Below are positions 12,746 to 24,752 of a stretch of 64,000 nucleotides of DNA, piece after piece (positions within the stretch are counted from its first letter, which is position 1; each line of letters opens with the position of its first letter). Source of the DNA: Allolobophora icterica. Lineage: Eukaryota > Annelida > Clitellata > Crassiclitellata > Lumbricidae. Below the pieces are notes generated by a model. The model made no database searches. It was not told where the DNA came from and worked only from the letters and a program-made list of their open reading frames with translations. The stretch spans positions 12,463,115 to 12,527,114 of the forward strand of contig OY744615.1 of NCBI GenBank assembly GCA_963556255.1, written 5' to 3'. The translations under genes were made by a program, and so were the position numbers.

Positions 12746-12921
12746 GTAAGGATGGATCTTATCTATTATATTATCATATCTATCGTTACCATCTTACATT
12801 ATATTACGCTACATTACAATCACATGCTTAATATCTAAGTAGCATCGTATATCTCTAAGGCACGCCTAGCTGTTATAGGTTATGTTGGTGTAAATTAAGC
12901 TGGTGTTAATTAAGTGATCAA

Positions 12922-14128
12922 ATGATGCTCGGGAAACTAAAAGGTAGTCACCATGAGATCCTACTTCAGCGACTGGAACTGTCCTGTGGCCTTTTTGGTG
13001 TTCCTCTTCTTTGGTTTAAATCATACTTCTCTGACCGCTCACAGTTGGTTGTCCTCGGTGAAACCAGGACTCAGTGGACAGAGGTTGAATTTGGTGTTCC
13101 CCAGGGCTCGGTGCTCGGTCCCATCCTCTACATCCTCTTCACTGCTGATATCCCGTCTCTATTTACTAGACATGAGGCAAATGGCCATCTTTATGCAGAT
13201 GATGCTCAGGCTTTTGTACATGGTCCGTCAACTGATCAACTCTCTCTTGTTTGCTCCATTGACCATCTTGTCACTGACCTTCACTACTGGATGTCAACTA
13301 ACCGTCTCTGCCTAAGCACTGCTAAGACTCAATTGATCTGGTTTGGGACTAGACAGCAGCTTGCTAAACTCAACTTTCCATTGCTGAGTGATAAATTTCC
13401 TGCTTACACCTACTCTTCCACCGTCCGCGACTTGGGTGTCACACTTGACTCCTCCCTGACATTCACAGAGCATATCTCCAACATGATTCGCTCCTGCTTC
13501 TTTCAACTGATGCGTCTCAGGACCATCAGACGCTCGGTCTCACCTTCTGTCTTTGCCACCATAATTCACGCATTTGTCTGCTCACGCTTGGACTACTGCA
13601 ACTTGCTCCTCATGGGTCTCTCCAAGCAGCGTCTCTCCCCCTTCAATCTGTTCTGAATGCTTCTGCCAGACTCATCGCTCGACTCCCCCGATTTGCCCCT
13701 ATCTCTGCTTACATGCTTGATGTCCTTCACTGGCTCCCTATTGCTGCTCGCATCCTTTATATCAGATCCTCTTCCTTGTCTCTAAATCTCAGCAGCCTAC
13801 TGCCACGAAATATCTCTTGAACTATCTGCGAAAACCGCTATCTGCATCTTCTTCTCGCTCATTGCGCTCTGTACATCGGCTTGATCTTTTTGTTCCCAGG
13901 GCTAAAACTGCCTTGGCCCAGCACCGGGCGTTTGCTGTAGTGGGTCCCACGATGTGGAATGATCTTCCCCCTCTGCTTATGGCCAAAATGGCTTTTCCTC
14001 ATCGGTCTCGCGTTCCCTAAAGGCATTTTTGTCTCCCCGGGGCTTCTGTGCTGATTGTGGCTCTGAATAGTTATTCTGCGAGAGGCGCTTTATAAATTTC
14101 TAGATACAATACAATACAATACAATACC
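12922..14128 (+). mobile_element. 5'-truncated LINE (CR1/L2-like reverse transcriptase)
   Basis: An open frame at 12922-13656 encodes the second half of a non-LTR reverse transcriptase: FGVPQGSVLGPILY, the catalytic YADD box (residues about 91-94), the LCLSTAKTQLIWFG segment and the SRLDYCN thumb motif. Homology continues in other frames to about 14020 (LHWLPI and then MWNDLPPLL), so the gene is frameshifted. The 3' end is GGCGCTTTATAAATTT followed by (ATACA)n. The copy lies in sense inside the intron between TMEM272-like exons at 12745 and 14439. Confidence 0.9.
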
Positions 14129-14438
14129 CACTTGCGTAGAACGTACATAGTTAAGTTCCATCTTTCAGCTCACACCATATTGAGAATTCCTGCCTGGTCC
14201 GTATTGCGCTGAGGTTAGCAATGAGGACAACCAAAGCTTTCCCAGTTCACGGTTACGTCCACCGACTGGCACTGCATGGGTTCATGGTAAAGACCGTGTT
14301 CGGATATCGATGTAAAGATTGAACTGAAAGTCTGGCTCACTGTTGCATCATTAACTCAGAGACTGCCTTGTGGCAGACCACTTGTGTGAATCACATCACA
14401 GATAAGCCTGAGTAATGTTTGTAACTTGGTATTTACAG

Positions 14439-14636
14439 GGTCTGTTTATTTGAACGAATGCTCAGCAGAACATTACATTCCGATTTATCTGATCGTGGGC
14501 GGATGTTTCGGATTGCTGCAAACCACCTTGTCTTCGATCTTCAAAATCCTCGGCTATTTGAAAAGTAACGACAATTCAAGTCCGAGTCCCGGCCTTGGAC
14601 TGCTGTATCTGTTCACGTTTTCGTGGTACATAGCAG
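14439..14636 (+). CDS. TMEM272-like protein, central exon
   Basis: Bounded by ATTTACAG before 14439 and GTAATC after 14636, phase 1 at both ends. It encodes the most diagnostic part of the family: VYLNECSAEHYIPIYLIVGG, a loop with LQTTLS, and a helix ending in LLYLFTFSWYIAG. TMEM272 proteins are small four-helix membrane proteins with a conserved cytosolic-facing Cys-Pro or Cys-Ser motif and YIP-IYLIV; their function is unknown. Confidence 0.85.
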
Positions 14637-14863
14637 GTAATCCATCTCACAACCTCTTATATAAATCTTTTTTTGTCATGGTACCGGTAATCGAGTGTTC
14701 TACTCTTGAAGAGGTTCGTACATCTACTGATGCCACTCCTTGTGCCACTGAGTCTCATCCAATTCACTTATTCAGTCAACTTTTTACTGTTCACATCAGA
14801 TGATTATTTTACTTGCGAATGCCACTTAATCCTAATAGGCGTTTCTGCTTTCAAATCGTGTAT

Positions 14864-14941
14864 ACGACGTCTTTTTAAGACAGACACGGGCGAAACCACA
14901 GAGGTTTGGGAGCCACTAGAAGATAGCATCTATACCGCACA
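14864..14941 (+). repeat. left arm of 78-bp inverted repeat around TMEM272-like exon
   Basis: Nearly identical (one or two mismatches) to the reverse complement of 15334-15411. The arm starts ACGACGTCTTTTTAAGAC and ends CTATACCGCACA. It lies in the intron 130 bp upstream of the last exon. Confidence 0.95.
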
Positions 14942-15070
14942 AGGTATCTTAAATCTTATAACTTAACTCCTCCTCCTGTTTCGCATCGTGAATATCAAGT
15001 GGTAAATTATGAATGTTAAGTAATTTTATGCATCACTTGTTCTGAATTGCATATAATCTTTTTATTGTAG

Positions 15071-15249
15071 GAAGCGTTTGGGTTTATCGGACTTACGGCC
15101 ATTTTACGACAGCAGATTCAGCAGCTGAAAATTATTGTCATCCCGTTGTTTACTGGTTTGCCTTCGCTCTGATCACAGCTGGCTACGTCTTCGCCGGTCT
15201 GATAATCGCTGCAGGGATCATCGCACTTTGCTATGTTCAATGTTCATAG
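15071..15249 (+). CDS. TMEM272-like protein, last exon and stop
   Basis: Acceptor TTTATTGTAG precedes 15071. The exon continues in phase from 14636 (A-GSVWVY) and ends at TAG 15247-15249. It encodes GSVWVYRTYGHF, then YCHPVVYWFAFALIT and a final helix rich in Gly, Ala and Ile. The three exons encode about 145 residues, close to the family length once the missing N-terminus is allowed for. Confidence 0.85.
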
Positions 15250-15333
15250 GAAATATCTTCTTCTTCTTCTTCTTCTTTTTCTTTGTTGGAGAATTAGATT
15301 CAGGCGGAGAAAACCCATCTAAACATATTCGCA

Positions 15334-15411
15334 TGTGCGGTATAGCTGCTATCTTCTAGTGGCTCCCAAACCTCTGTGGTTTCGCCCGTGTCTGTCTTAA
15401 AAAGACGTCGT
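15334..15411 (-). repeat. right arm of 78-bp inverted repeat
   Basis: Reverse complement of 14864-14941. It begins 85 bp after the stop codon, so it lies in the 3' UTR or just beyond it. A (TTC)n tract at 15258-15283 lies between stop and arm. Confidence 0.95.
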
Positions 15412-17840
15412 CGCTTTTACGCATAGCACTTGATATGTAACTATGATTGTAATATGACATTTTTGTTCAGACATTATATTTATATGGTAACACCACCTTG
15501 TGAGTCTACAGATCAGACCAGTTGGCTATATTAAATTAGAATAAAAGTATCTTCGCATTTCTGCATTTTTAGCACTTTAAGCACGAGTTCCATTGGTTTC
15601 CCTGTCGGTTTTATACAACCTCGTCCTTAAGGTGTCAAAATGTACTGCGTCTTGTCAATTGAAATGACTTCCTAATGCTGATCCTGAACTATGACCACTG
15701 TTAGAACACTGTTGAATATTGCTGAATAAAAATGTAAATAATCAGAATAAGCTAATAAATTAATAGTTTCTGCGCAGCTTGATGTCACAAAAAGTTGTGA
15801 AATACAATAAAACAACCTGCTATTATCAATGACATTATAGAGAGCATCGTGATTACAGAAATTTTATAGTCTTTAAAAACATGAGCAATATAATGTATCA
15901 GAACCCAAGACCTCAATTGGTAAATAATTGAACAAATTAGCCTTTTCAGAAGACTGGAATCGGACACAGATGTGTCTTCATCTAATCGCATAAATTCTTT
16001 ATATGTAGCCTAATACTAACAATATATACTAACTATATATATATATGCTAACTATATATACTAACTATAATACTAACTATATAACTTAACATAGTAAATT
16101 GTTATTCTACTTATTCATTGACTATATTATGCAAGACATCAATGGATGAGACTCCAGCGCCTGTCTCAAATCATGTGAGTTCAAGGTCATTACACGTTCA
16201 AAACAAGTAGGCCGATTTGTAAATTTACTTCCTACCGCTTTTAGTACGACGTGTACAAAATGCAGAGTTAGGCCAATAGTACATGACAAATTGTTAAGTG
16301 GTTTATTTGTGATGGCCTCTCCGTCATGAATGAAAGTACGGTGATGCAGTCCCTTGGCCCCCAATGCTAGTGCTGCGGGTCTAGTTGTCAAAAGAGGGCA
16401 TATTTATAAGCACATGAGAGGATCATGAGAGGCGCTATATAAATATATATATATACCGTATACGCATAACCTTTGTACAAGTCTGATTATAGCCTATTGG
16501 TGACTGTCGGTGACTAACGATAATGCGTACGACTTGTTTTCGAAATTATTGCCTTTTTAAAAATTATCTCTAAAGTGCTTAACTATTGCGAACTTTAGCA
16601 GAGGCTTCACTTTATTTATCCTTTGGTCGTTTAAACCATTCGTTCGTTCGTTTATTTGAAAAATTTATATAGACCCAGCGGAAGAGAAAAGACTTATTAA
16701 CAATAAGAAATCTGGCTATTAGGCTTTAGGGGTGAGCATGGAACATTGATAGGTCATTGGTTAAAATGTAATACCTCGTGAATTATGAAGCAGATTTTAA
16801 AAGGGATTATTTCTCAGTGGGCAGCAAGTTTAATGAATGCAATATGGGCGCGATATTCTGATATTTAAAGGTCTTGGCTTTAGTTGGCTATGACTCTGGC
16901 AAGCTGGTTTTGAACCATTTGTGCAAATCAACTCCACCAGTGAGAGGTGAATTATAGTAATCGAGTCTGCTGGAAACCAGTCCAATGACTAGATTGATGC
17001 AGTAGCCTACGAGGTAAAACAGTATATGCTTCTACGAAAATCTTATAATGTGAAAATGAGCTTATCCACATAACGCCCGGACATGATGACATGGTTGAGT
17101 CAAATGCCATGCCAAGAAGCTGTAGATGCCTTCAGTATTTCAAACAAGTAAGCCACAAAAATGCACAAACGTGAGAGAGAAAATGAGGAAAGATAAAAAA
17201 AGTCGATTTTGAAGGTTGAAACATCAAGACATTTCCAAGGTTTGTAACAACTACAAGAGTAAGTCTAAGTGAATGGCTGTTTATAAAGGAATAAACCTAG
17301 AGAAGTAATGGCAGTATGGTTAGACAACATCAGAATACAGCTATGTTAACGGTAGAACAACTTCATAGGGTTAAAGAATGGTCAATGTATGACCTTGTCT
17401 AAGTTAGAAATGGGTCGTGGCTGCATAAAGTCTAAGCCGGAACGGAGATCCCGGAATTTTTAGGCATAGCTCAGAGTATATCTATACTTAAGTCGCCCAT
17501 TATTAAAAATTAAGGCAAATATACTTACATCTAATCCAGTCCAATCCTATCCGATGTACTTACATTAGGTCCAAGTAAATCCAATCCAGTAGAATTTAAT
17601 ATAATGCAATCTTGCAACAGTTGGGTTGACATCAACTGTCTTGATCGGTATTCCATGTAGGATTACGATGCTAATAAGCACGCTCAAATTTATCTAGTGT
17701 CAATGTATTGCCAGCATAGTATGAAAAAGCCAAGAAGACATAATATGATTCATATGGCCATGAAACATAATTTATGAGTGGTCAAAAAATTGATGATTCA
17801 TTTGACAATGCCGCATTTTTAGTCCAATTGTTACAACAAA
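15412..17840. other. intergenic, no gene seen
   Basis: Holds an ACTATATATACTA repeat at 16018-16085 and a LINE 3'-end relic near 16430 (GAGAGGCGCTATATAAAT). No splice-bounded exon or RNA gene could be supported. Confidence 0.4.
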
Positions 17841-17844
17841 GCCA

Positions 17845-18590
17845 CATGATCTTCATCATCACAATCATCATGATTATCACGATCATCATGATCCTCGTCG
17901 TAATCACGATCATCATCCTGATTGTGATCATGATCATCATCCTGGTGAACATAATGATCATGGTGATCATTATTACCATGATGATGATGATCATGATGAA
18001 AATTATTATGTGAGTAATGACCATGAATATCATCATGATCATCATGAACACAATGATGGTCATGAAGACCACGAGGACGATCAAATGATAAAATGAAGAT
18101 GATTATTGATAATCACCACAAAGATACTCATCATCATGATCGTCATGATGATGGTCATCATCATAACCATCATCATCGTTATCATCACCATTATTATGAT
18201 CGTCATGATCATCATGATCACCGATGTCATCATGATGACCATCACGATCATAATCAAAATTATCAACATTATCATTATCATCATCATCATTATCATGCAC
18301 ATCATCATCTTGACCATCATCATAGTGATCGTCATCATCGTCCTCGTTATTGTTATTATCATGATCACCATCAACATGGTCATAATCAACGTGATCATCC
18401 TGGTGTTCTTGAGCAAGATCATCATGTTCATCATATTGATTGCCAATATCATCTCATAACTATAACCACCAGAATCATCATCATGTTAAGCATGGTCATC
18501 ATCACTATCATAATGAACATCATTAGCCTTATCACCTCGATCATCACCTTGGTCATTATGATCATCATGGCCATATAATCATGGTCATCA
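17845..18590. repeat. imperfect (ATC)n/(ATG)n repeat, about 750 bp
   Basis: Dense ATCATCATG units on both strands. They generate long His/Asp-rich and Ile/Met-rich open frames in several frames at once, which is the signature of a repeat and not of a gene. Confidence 0.95.
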
Positions 18591-19340
18591 CTGAATTTTT
18601 TTATTAGGCCTACCCTTCTCCTTCTCCTCCAAAATTACAACATACTTCCACTCCGGTCCATGTTCTTTCATCTTTAAGAAATTAGATATTAACTAAATTA
18701 ATTCGTTGCGTAATCAACTTTTATAATGAATTTTACATTAAATTCTAAGCAGAAGCTTAACACAACAAATCATGACGTCATCACATTTGTTGTTGTTGCT
18801 TAGACTGTTTTTGCAAAACGCCACTGTCAATGTAAAAAAGGCCCAACAATGACTTAACGAATTTTTACGAATTTTTACGAATTTTAAACTAGACCAAAAA
18901 TTAGCGAATTTTCACGAATTTTAAAACCGAAAGTCACGAATTCTCGAACTATGGCATCTGCCATGCTTGGCATTGTTAGAATGTAAACTATCGATATTTA
19001 CTTCAAGAACACATAATATTATTAAAGATATTAGAAGCTATTTGAATAAAACAAAGAAGGTTATAAGTCTTACGACGAAAAAATAGAAATGTGCATCGTT
19101 AATGTCTGATAATATCCGTATCCTTTGCATGAATAACAAAATAACAAATCATTGGCGCTATGCTGAAGAAGACTAATGTCAGCTGACCTAAGATATATTA
19201 GTGCGGCTTGAGTATCGATATACACTTCTGTAACCAAGTGTTGTCTGCGAGGATGAGACGGCGATGGAGGGACTAACCATGCGAATTCTCAAGCCTGTCT
19301 AAAAATTGCAGTTTCTTCGTATTCATGGCTGCCTATCGAG
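18591..19340. other. 3' flank of propeller gene, duplicated downstream
   Basis: A cluster of ACGAATTTT-type units lies at 18855-18945. From about 19000 the sequence is similar to 41100-41480 (shared words around AAACAAAGAA, GCATCGT-AATGTCTGAT and TCAGCTGA), so it belongs to the segment duplicated with the propeller gene. Confidence 0.6.
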
Positions 19341-20365
19341 TTAGGTTTTTTTAAATGTCACAATATACACACTACTGTAATAGCGCACAATGAACTGCAT
19401 TTTTTTTGCGTCGTAATACAACCAGTGATGCATCAGTTGACCAATTTGACTCCAATTATGAGTTTTCGTGTCAAATTGATACATATCCCCAAATACGTCA
19501 TCAGCCACTAAAAGATTATTGTTGTCCTTATCCCAAAATAGCTGCACAGAATTCCCATAGAATGTCCATTCGATTGCAAACTGACTAAAAATACGCCCAT
19601 CAGTGCTTCGGAAAGTTACAACTTGTTTAGTGCTCTCTTCTGAGCTGTTGCTGGTGTTGAAACTAAGATCAGTTAGGTCCCAGTCCAGAGTATAAAAGTT
19701 AAACATGTATACGTCCCCATCGAACATATCAATTGCAAAATAATTGCCGCGGCCATCATTCGAAAACCGTTGCACATCCTTGAAACCAACTGTTTCTCTG
19801 AGCCTGAACTGGCTGATAATATGCCCATCAATGCTTAAGAAACTTACACACTGTCGATATCTCTTTTTTAAGTTGTGGCTTACGATGAATTCTCCATTTG
19901 GTTTCTGAATTGCATGGAATGGCCATAAAAAGTCTTTGGGAAGTGAAAAACTTCTTACAAGTTTCGCGTCTTGTTGGTAAATCTCAAAAACCCGCAAACC
20001 TTGAAAGAACCTCAGTACCAGTAGGTGATTATCATTGGCTACTGAAAAACTGTAAACTGCCTGTAATTCGGACAACCATATCTCAACTTTATTGTTATCC
20101 ACGTCTATCTTCCAGATACATTTCTTTTGGAAGTCATAAACGTATAAAGTGTTCGTGTCTTCTACGCCAACCATGTCGCGAGGCCGCTCAATCTCTTCTG
20201 CAACAGTTATCATTAGTAGATCGTAAGGAATGCTATCCTCATGAGCTCGTATAGTCACTTTTGGTGATTCCTCACATAGTACGTAGATAAGTTTCTCTAC
20301 CTCGAACACTCTTAAAGCGTAACAGAGAGGTGTATCGAGCTTGGAGACCAAACTGAATGTGTAAC
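19341..20365 (-). CDS. secreted beta-propeller protein, last exon
   Basis: An acceptor (TTTCAATTGCAG on the minus strand) precedes 20365, and the frame runs 341 residues to a stop at 19341. The sequence shows repeated blades: IERPRDMVGVEDTNTLYVYD, SFSVANDNHLLVLR, WPFHAIQKPNGEFIVSH and VSFLSIDGHIISQF. The Pro-Trp-His-Ala and 'G-F-VVSH' pattern is typical of an NHL/six-bladed-propeller-like family found in marine invertebrates, of unknown function. Entry phase 1 matches the exon at 21989-22414. An in-frame ATG at 20381 lies in the intron and is not the start. Confidence 0.75.
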
Positions 20366-21439
20366 CTGCAATTGAAAACAAACTAAAGTATGAAGTGAAA
20401 CTGTTTCTAAAAGTTGAAATCGTGTTAGCCAGCTGGGATCACGCCTGGGATTCGATTCTCCTTGGTCTCATAAAATTTCTAGTTACTGTGATCTCGTGCA
20501 GCAACCTCACCATAATTCACTAAGCAGAAGCACACCGGAAAGGGATGTTTTTGTAAGCAACGTGCAATTGTCTAAAGCACGACTGCAATAAACTTTGTCC
20601 GTTGCGTGAAACCTTTGGTATTTGTCTGATACTTTGGTTGGTCTCAGCTTTTTTGACGATTCTGTCTCTGTCGACGAAAAATAGCACATGGTCTACAGCA
20701 TGCGCAACAATCAGGGATCCGACGAACCCCTAAGAGGCTTTCTCCCATACATGATCCACCTACAAAAGCACTACCCGATTTCTTCACTACTTCTACCACC
20801 AAACTTTTCCAGATCCTCAGATTGGATGAAGCATTTCTTGATCGAGACCCGCAATAATGGGAGTCAGAACAATCACACAGCGAGTCAAAAGAAATCATAT
20901 CCGTACTAAGAGTGACGAAACGATGTGGCGGAGAAAGCAGTGGCTGTCTTGAAGTCCTTCAATGAAACCCTTGTCCGAAATGAGGAAGGGTAGCAATTTG
21001 TTTTGCAAGTGGTCGAGTACCATCGAAACAAATTACCAAAAACACTTAAGAGAATAAATAAATGACAAATAGCTGAAGGTTTTTCCTTTGCTTTTGCCTT
21101 ATTTTTTACGTTTAAGTGTTGAAATTGTTTGGATCTTTGAAAATTACAATGTATGACATTGTTTTCTGTGTGATAATTCTATCTGGGCTTTGCCAAAGTT
21201 CTAAATCTATTCCTATGTTAATCTAATTTGGCAAATGTTTCTCACGGTGGAGCACAAAAGCAACCTGGCCGATATCAATTTTGAAACTTCACACACCCTA
21301 TACTGCGGACGATGTAGTAAATGTCTAATAATAATTTCATTGCTAATGTTGACACTAAGTCTGTCCGATCAAGCACATACTAATACGCTCCCACTGAAAA
21401 TTTCAGCGCCGAAATGACCACAACCATTTCTGTACCTAA

Positions 21440-21650
21440 ACGATAGCGCATCCTTGAAACCAACTGTTTTGATGAGAAAAAGGTGACTGATAATATTATG
21501 CCCATCAGCGCTTAAGAAACCTATACATATGCCATCTCTCGAGCTCTCTTTCAGGTAGCGGCTGACGATGAATTCTCCATTAGGTTTCTGAATGGCACAG
21601 AGTGGTTCTAAAAATTCGTTGGGTGGTGAAACGCCTCTTTAAAAGTGAAT
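21440..21650 (-). pseudogene. fragment of a second propeller copy
   Basis: Inside the intron of the propeller gene there is a 200-bp piece homologous to about 19775-19965 of its last exon (shared words near AAACCAACTGTTT, GCCCATCA-GCTTAAGAAAC and GATGAATTCTCCATT). It is frame-disrupted and has no flanking exon signals. It is probably a relic of local duplication. Confidence 0.75.
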
Positions 21651-21988
21651 GGAATTCAAATTCCGCGTTTCACACAAAATGATTCGTTATCAATCCACGG
21701 CAATCAACCACAACATAATTCGGATACAAAGACATACCTCAAAGGACTGCTTTTAATGGACGGGAAATATGCCCCTGTGCGAATAAACTGTCAAGTTCTC
21801 ATGATCAACCATTATCCAAGTCCTATCGTCATGTTGCAAAGCAAAGAATCACCCTCAGTACCATTGCACTTTAAAATATTACTCATAACATCACTCTAAA
21901 TATAATATTACATAATATACAACAAAGGCATAATTTTACTGTAAATATCATTTTGGTCACTTTGAAACGGTTTCGGAATTCTACCTAC

Positions 21989-22414
21989 CTTCTGATGTTT
22001 TCGAAGCTTCAGTTGGTTTCAGTGCGTCAAATGTTGTCATGGCGACAGTGGATGCTTTTACGGCTTCAGAGGCTTCTGTCGTTGCTTCGCATTTTCTTTT
22101 TGAAACTTCAGTGAGTTGTTTGGCCGTTGAGATCGGTGTTGTTGTGTAGAGTACAGTATTAAGGTCTCGTGTAATTCTACTGCTACAAGGAACATCTGGT
22201 GATGGTTCATCTGCAGTGTGTAATGAAATTGGAGTGTTTGTTGCATGTTCTGAAGCACTCAAAGTAGTTTGAGTGTTTGAAATGGCTTCGTTGTCAGTGA
22301 TCTTCAGTGTCGTTGATCTCTCATTTGCCAAATTTTCAGTCGTTCTTGCAAGGCAAGTGTTCGTCAACTGACAGTTTGCATAAGTCGTTGACTCTTGGCC
22401 ACCTACACTAGGTC
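21989..22414 (-). CDS. secreted propeller protein, Ser/Thr-rich middle exon
   Basis: Bounded by CTGTAG (acceptor, before 22414) and GTAGGTAG (donor, after 21989), phase 1 on both sides, 426 nt. It encodes about 141 residues very rich in Thr, Ser, Ala and Glu, with few hydrophobics and a Cys pair near its start (NCQLTNTC). This is a mucin-like, probably O-glycosylated stalk between signal peptide and propeller. Confidence 0.7.
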
Positions 22415-23010
22415 CTACAGCCAATCAATATACATCATCTCAAAAATTTCATCATCTCAAACATATACGTACGATACGCTACACAGCCTAACTGTGAAAT
22501 AGACATAATGACATATTCTGTAATCCGCGCAGTGCAGTATCCATCGAATACACATGTAGGATCAGGTCTTAACCAGGCGATTAGCGAAACAAACTATAAC
22601 TGATATGAACGAAAGTGATTGTTTTAACCAAAAACCAGAAACTGACGCTGTTCTGTTATACTTAAAGTTGCAAACTCTCGATCACTAAATAGTAGAATTC
22701 AATTTTGGTACCGGAAGTAAACACAGACCGCAATGAATATCATTACTTGTCAAAAATTAATGTTTGTTCCTTTCCACTTATAAAGAACACGAGAACTTGT
22801 AACATTGTAGGCTTAGGTGTTTGTTTAATGCATTTTTCTTTAATTCACATCAACTAGACCTAACGGGAAACTGCTTTATAGTACACATAATATGTATTGC
22901 GTCGACAAAGCCAGAAATCAGATTGTGACTCGTTTAAATTCAATTTTCTTCACGAAGTAAACTAAATAGTTAAATTTTACCTCAAATAAAAAAAAGAACA
23001 TTATACTTAC

Positions 23011-23074
23011 TGACTATCATCTCAAAGATGACTATGCCTAAGAAAACATTCGCCGTGTAAAAAACTCGGAACAT
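23011..23074 (-). CDS. secreted propeller protein, signal-peptide exon
   Basis: ATG at 23074 opens MFRVFYTANVFLGIVIFEMI, a basic-then-hydrophobic signal peptide, and the exon ends at a strong GTAAGTAT donor after 64 nt (phase 1). The phase agrees with the acceptor of the exon ending at 22414, giving R-P-S-V-G-G across the junction. Confidence 0.7.
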
Positions 23075-24128
23075 TTTTGTCAGGCAACAGTTGATGCGAA
23101 TCGTAAACTGTGCTAGTCGCTGGCGTTCGATCGCAAGTTAGTTAAGACGGTTCACGATCGAAATCTTTGACTATTTAACTATTTAGACAGTGTTTCTATT
23201 TTATTCGGGCAACAACAAGTCGTCTATCAATTGAAATATAATCTCAGAGTTTATGTTCTTTAATTCTGAGCTTGGCCGAGCCCAGAGAGCGACGTCGCAC
23301 TGTTAAAACGGCCATTATAAAGAGATTCTGAGAACGAACAAGAAGCTATTGTAGTACACATTCTAAGACAATTTATGACCAACGTTGACTTTAAATGACG
23401 TCAAATGAAGTGAATGTTTGTCTGATTGTTTCCTTGCACATTGCATACATTGTTAAAATTCACTTTTATTGGCCACTTATGTACTAGTGTCTGCTGCCAC
23501 CAGATATTAAACTACTTGCAGACGTGTTGGTTCTCATTTCATTAGAGAGTGTGGGTGTTGTATTAGTTCCATCTGACACCAATTAAACTATTTCCATTGT
23601 ACTTGCCATCGAAGACATTTAGACGAACTCACACAGTAAACAGTTCGCTAGTTCGGCAAAATGATGCTCACCCACGTCACAACCAGAGAGTCCATTTTGA
23701 CTCCGCCCTTAGTATTGTAAAAGAGTCACCAGTTGCACGTACGTGACATCGCAAGCAATCAGATGAACTTTCCATGTAAACACAGACACCCTAAACTTTA
23801 TTGTTCTTCAAATGTGTTTGCTCGTACAATGCGTCTTTGTTAGGTTCTTTAGAGACCATGAACAAAATTATTCTGTACGAATTATACTCACTACGACTAA
23901 GCGGATCTTATTACAAATCTCGGCCGCTGGTCAATTATAGAGTGCTTGTTCTGCTCGCTTCGAGCGAAAGTTCATATTCCGAAGTATTGTTAGAAACTGT
24001 CGGTTCAGAATCGAGTCATTTAGTGCAATAGCTATTGCTCGGATTTTGACGTCTGCGTCTTTGTCACATCGGATTTCATCTGGACTTAGCTAATGGTGTA
24101 CAATTAATCATATAAACGAGCAGAAATA
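23075..24128. other. promoter side of propeller gene, no other gene seen
   Basis: No exon, RNA gene or transposon end could be supported here. It stands between the propeller start and the nested mobile elements. Confidence 0.4.
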
Positions 24129-24256
24129 TCATCAAGCAGTGGCGTGCAGAGGTTCTTTGATGCCCGGGGCCAACCCCTTCATTGGATGCCCCTAAATTGT
24201 TCTTTCCCTAATTCATTCCCCCTCCCCTCCCACTGCACTGTGCTCAGTGGGGGAAC

Positions 24257-24655
24257 GGACATTATCCCCCGGACATTATCCCCCCGGACATTATCCCCCC
24301 GGACAAAATCCCCCCGATTTTAGCTAGGACATTATCCCCCCGGACAAAATCCCCCCTCTGTGTAATAAGCCTATTTCTACATTTGATTGTATGCATGTAT
24401 GTATTTATGTATGGATGTATGTACGTATGTATGCATACATGTGTATATGTATGCATGTATATATGTATGTATGTATGCATGTATTTATGTATGTATGGAT
24501 GGTTGTAAGTAGATAGAAAGATCGGCAGCTAAAGCATTTGACCAGTCCTGGGTTCAAAACCTGACCTATTAGGTTTGCGAACAGTTACTAACCTGTAGCG
24601 TAGGATGAAAACTCTTCGCTATGCACGAGTCTAGACACATGGGTCAAATAAAATC
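24257..24655 (+). repeat. Polinton left terminal inverted repeat
   Basis: Three parts are visible: 15-bp iterons GGACATTATCCCCCC or GGACAAAATCCCCCC (24257-24356), a (TGTATGTA)n-like tract (about 24385-24500), and a unique inner block (24505-24655) that matches the reverse complement of 37775-37925 almost perfectly. The inner edge reads GGGTCAAATAAAATCA. The block includes a tRNA B-box-like word (GGTTCAAAACC). Confidence 0.9.
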
Positions 24656-24752
24656 ACCCAATAACTCCTTAAAGGCAAATCCTGTGTGCACATATAAACA
24701 TATATGAAAATATTTTCTTATAACAGCTTAAAGACATACCACCCAATACAAA

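Noticed and set aside
17774..18578. His/Asp-rich, Ile-rich and Met-rich open frames
   Set aside because: All arise from an imperfect ATC/ATG repeat open in many frames at once.
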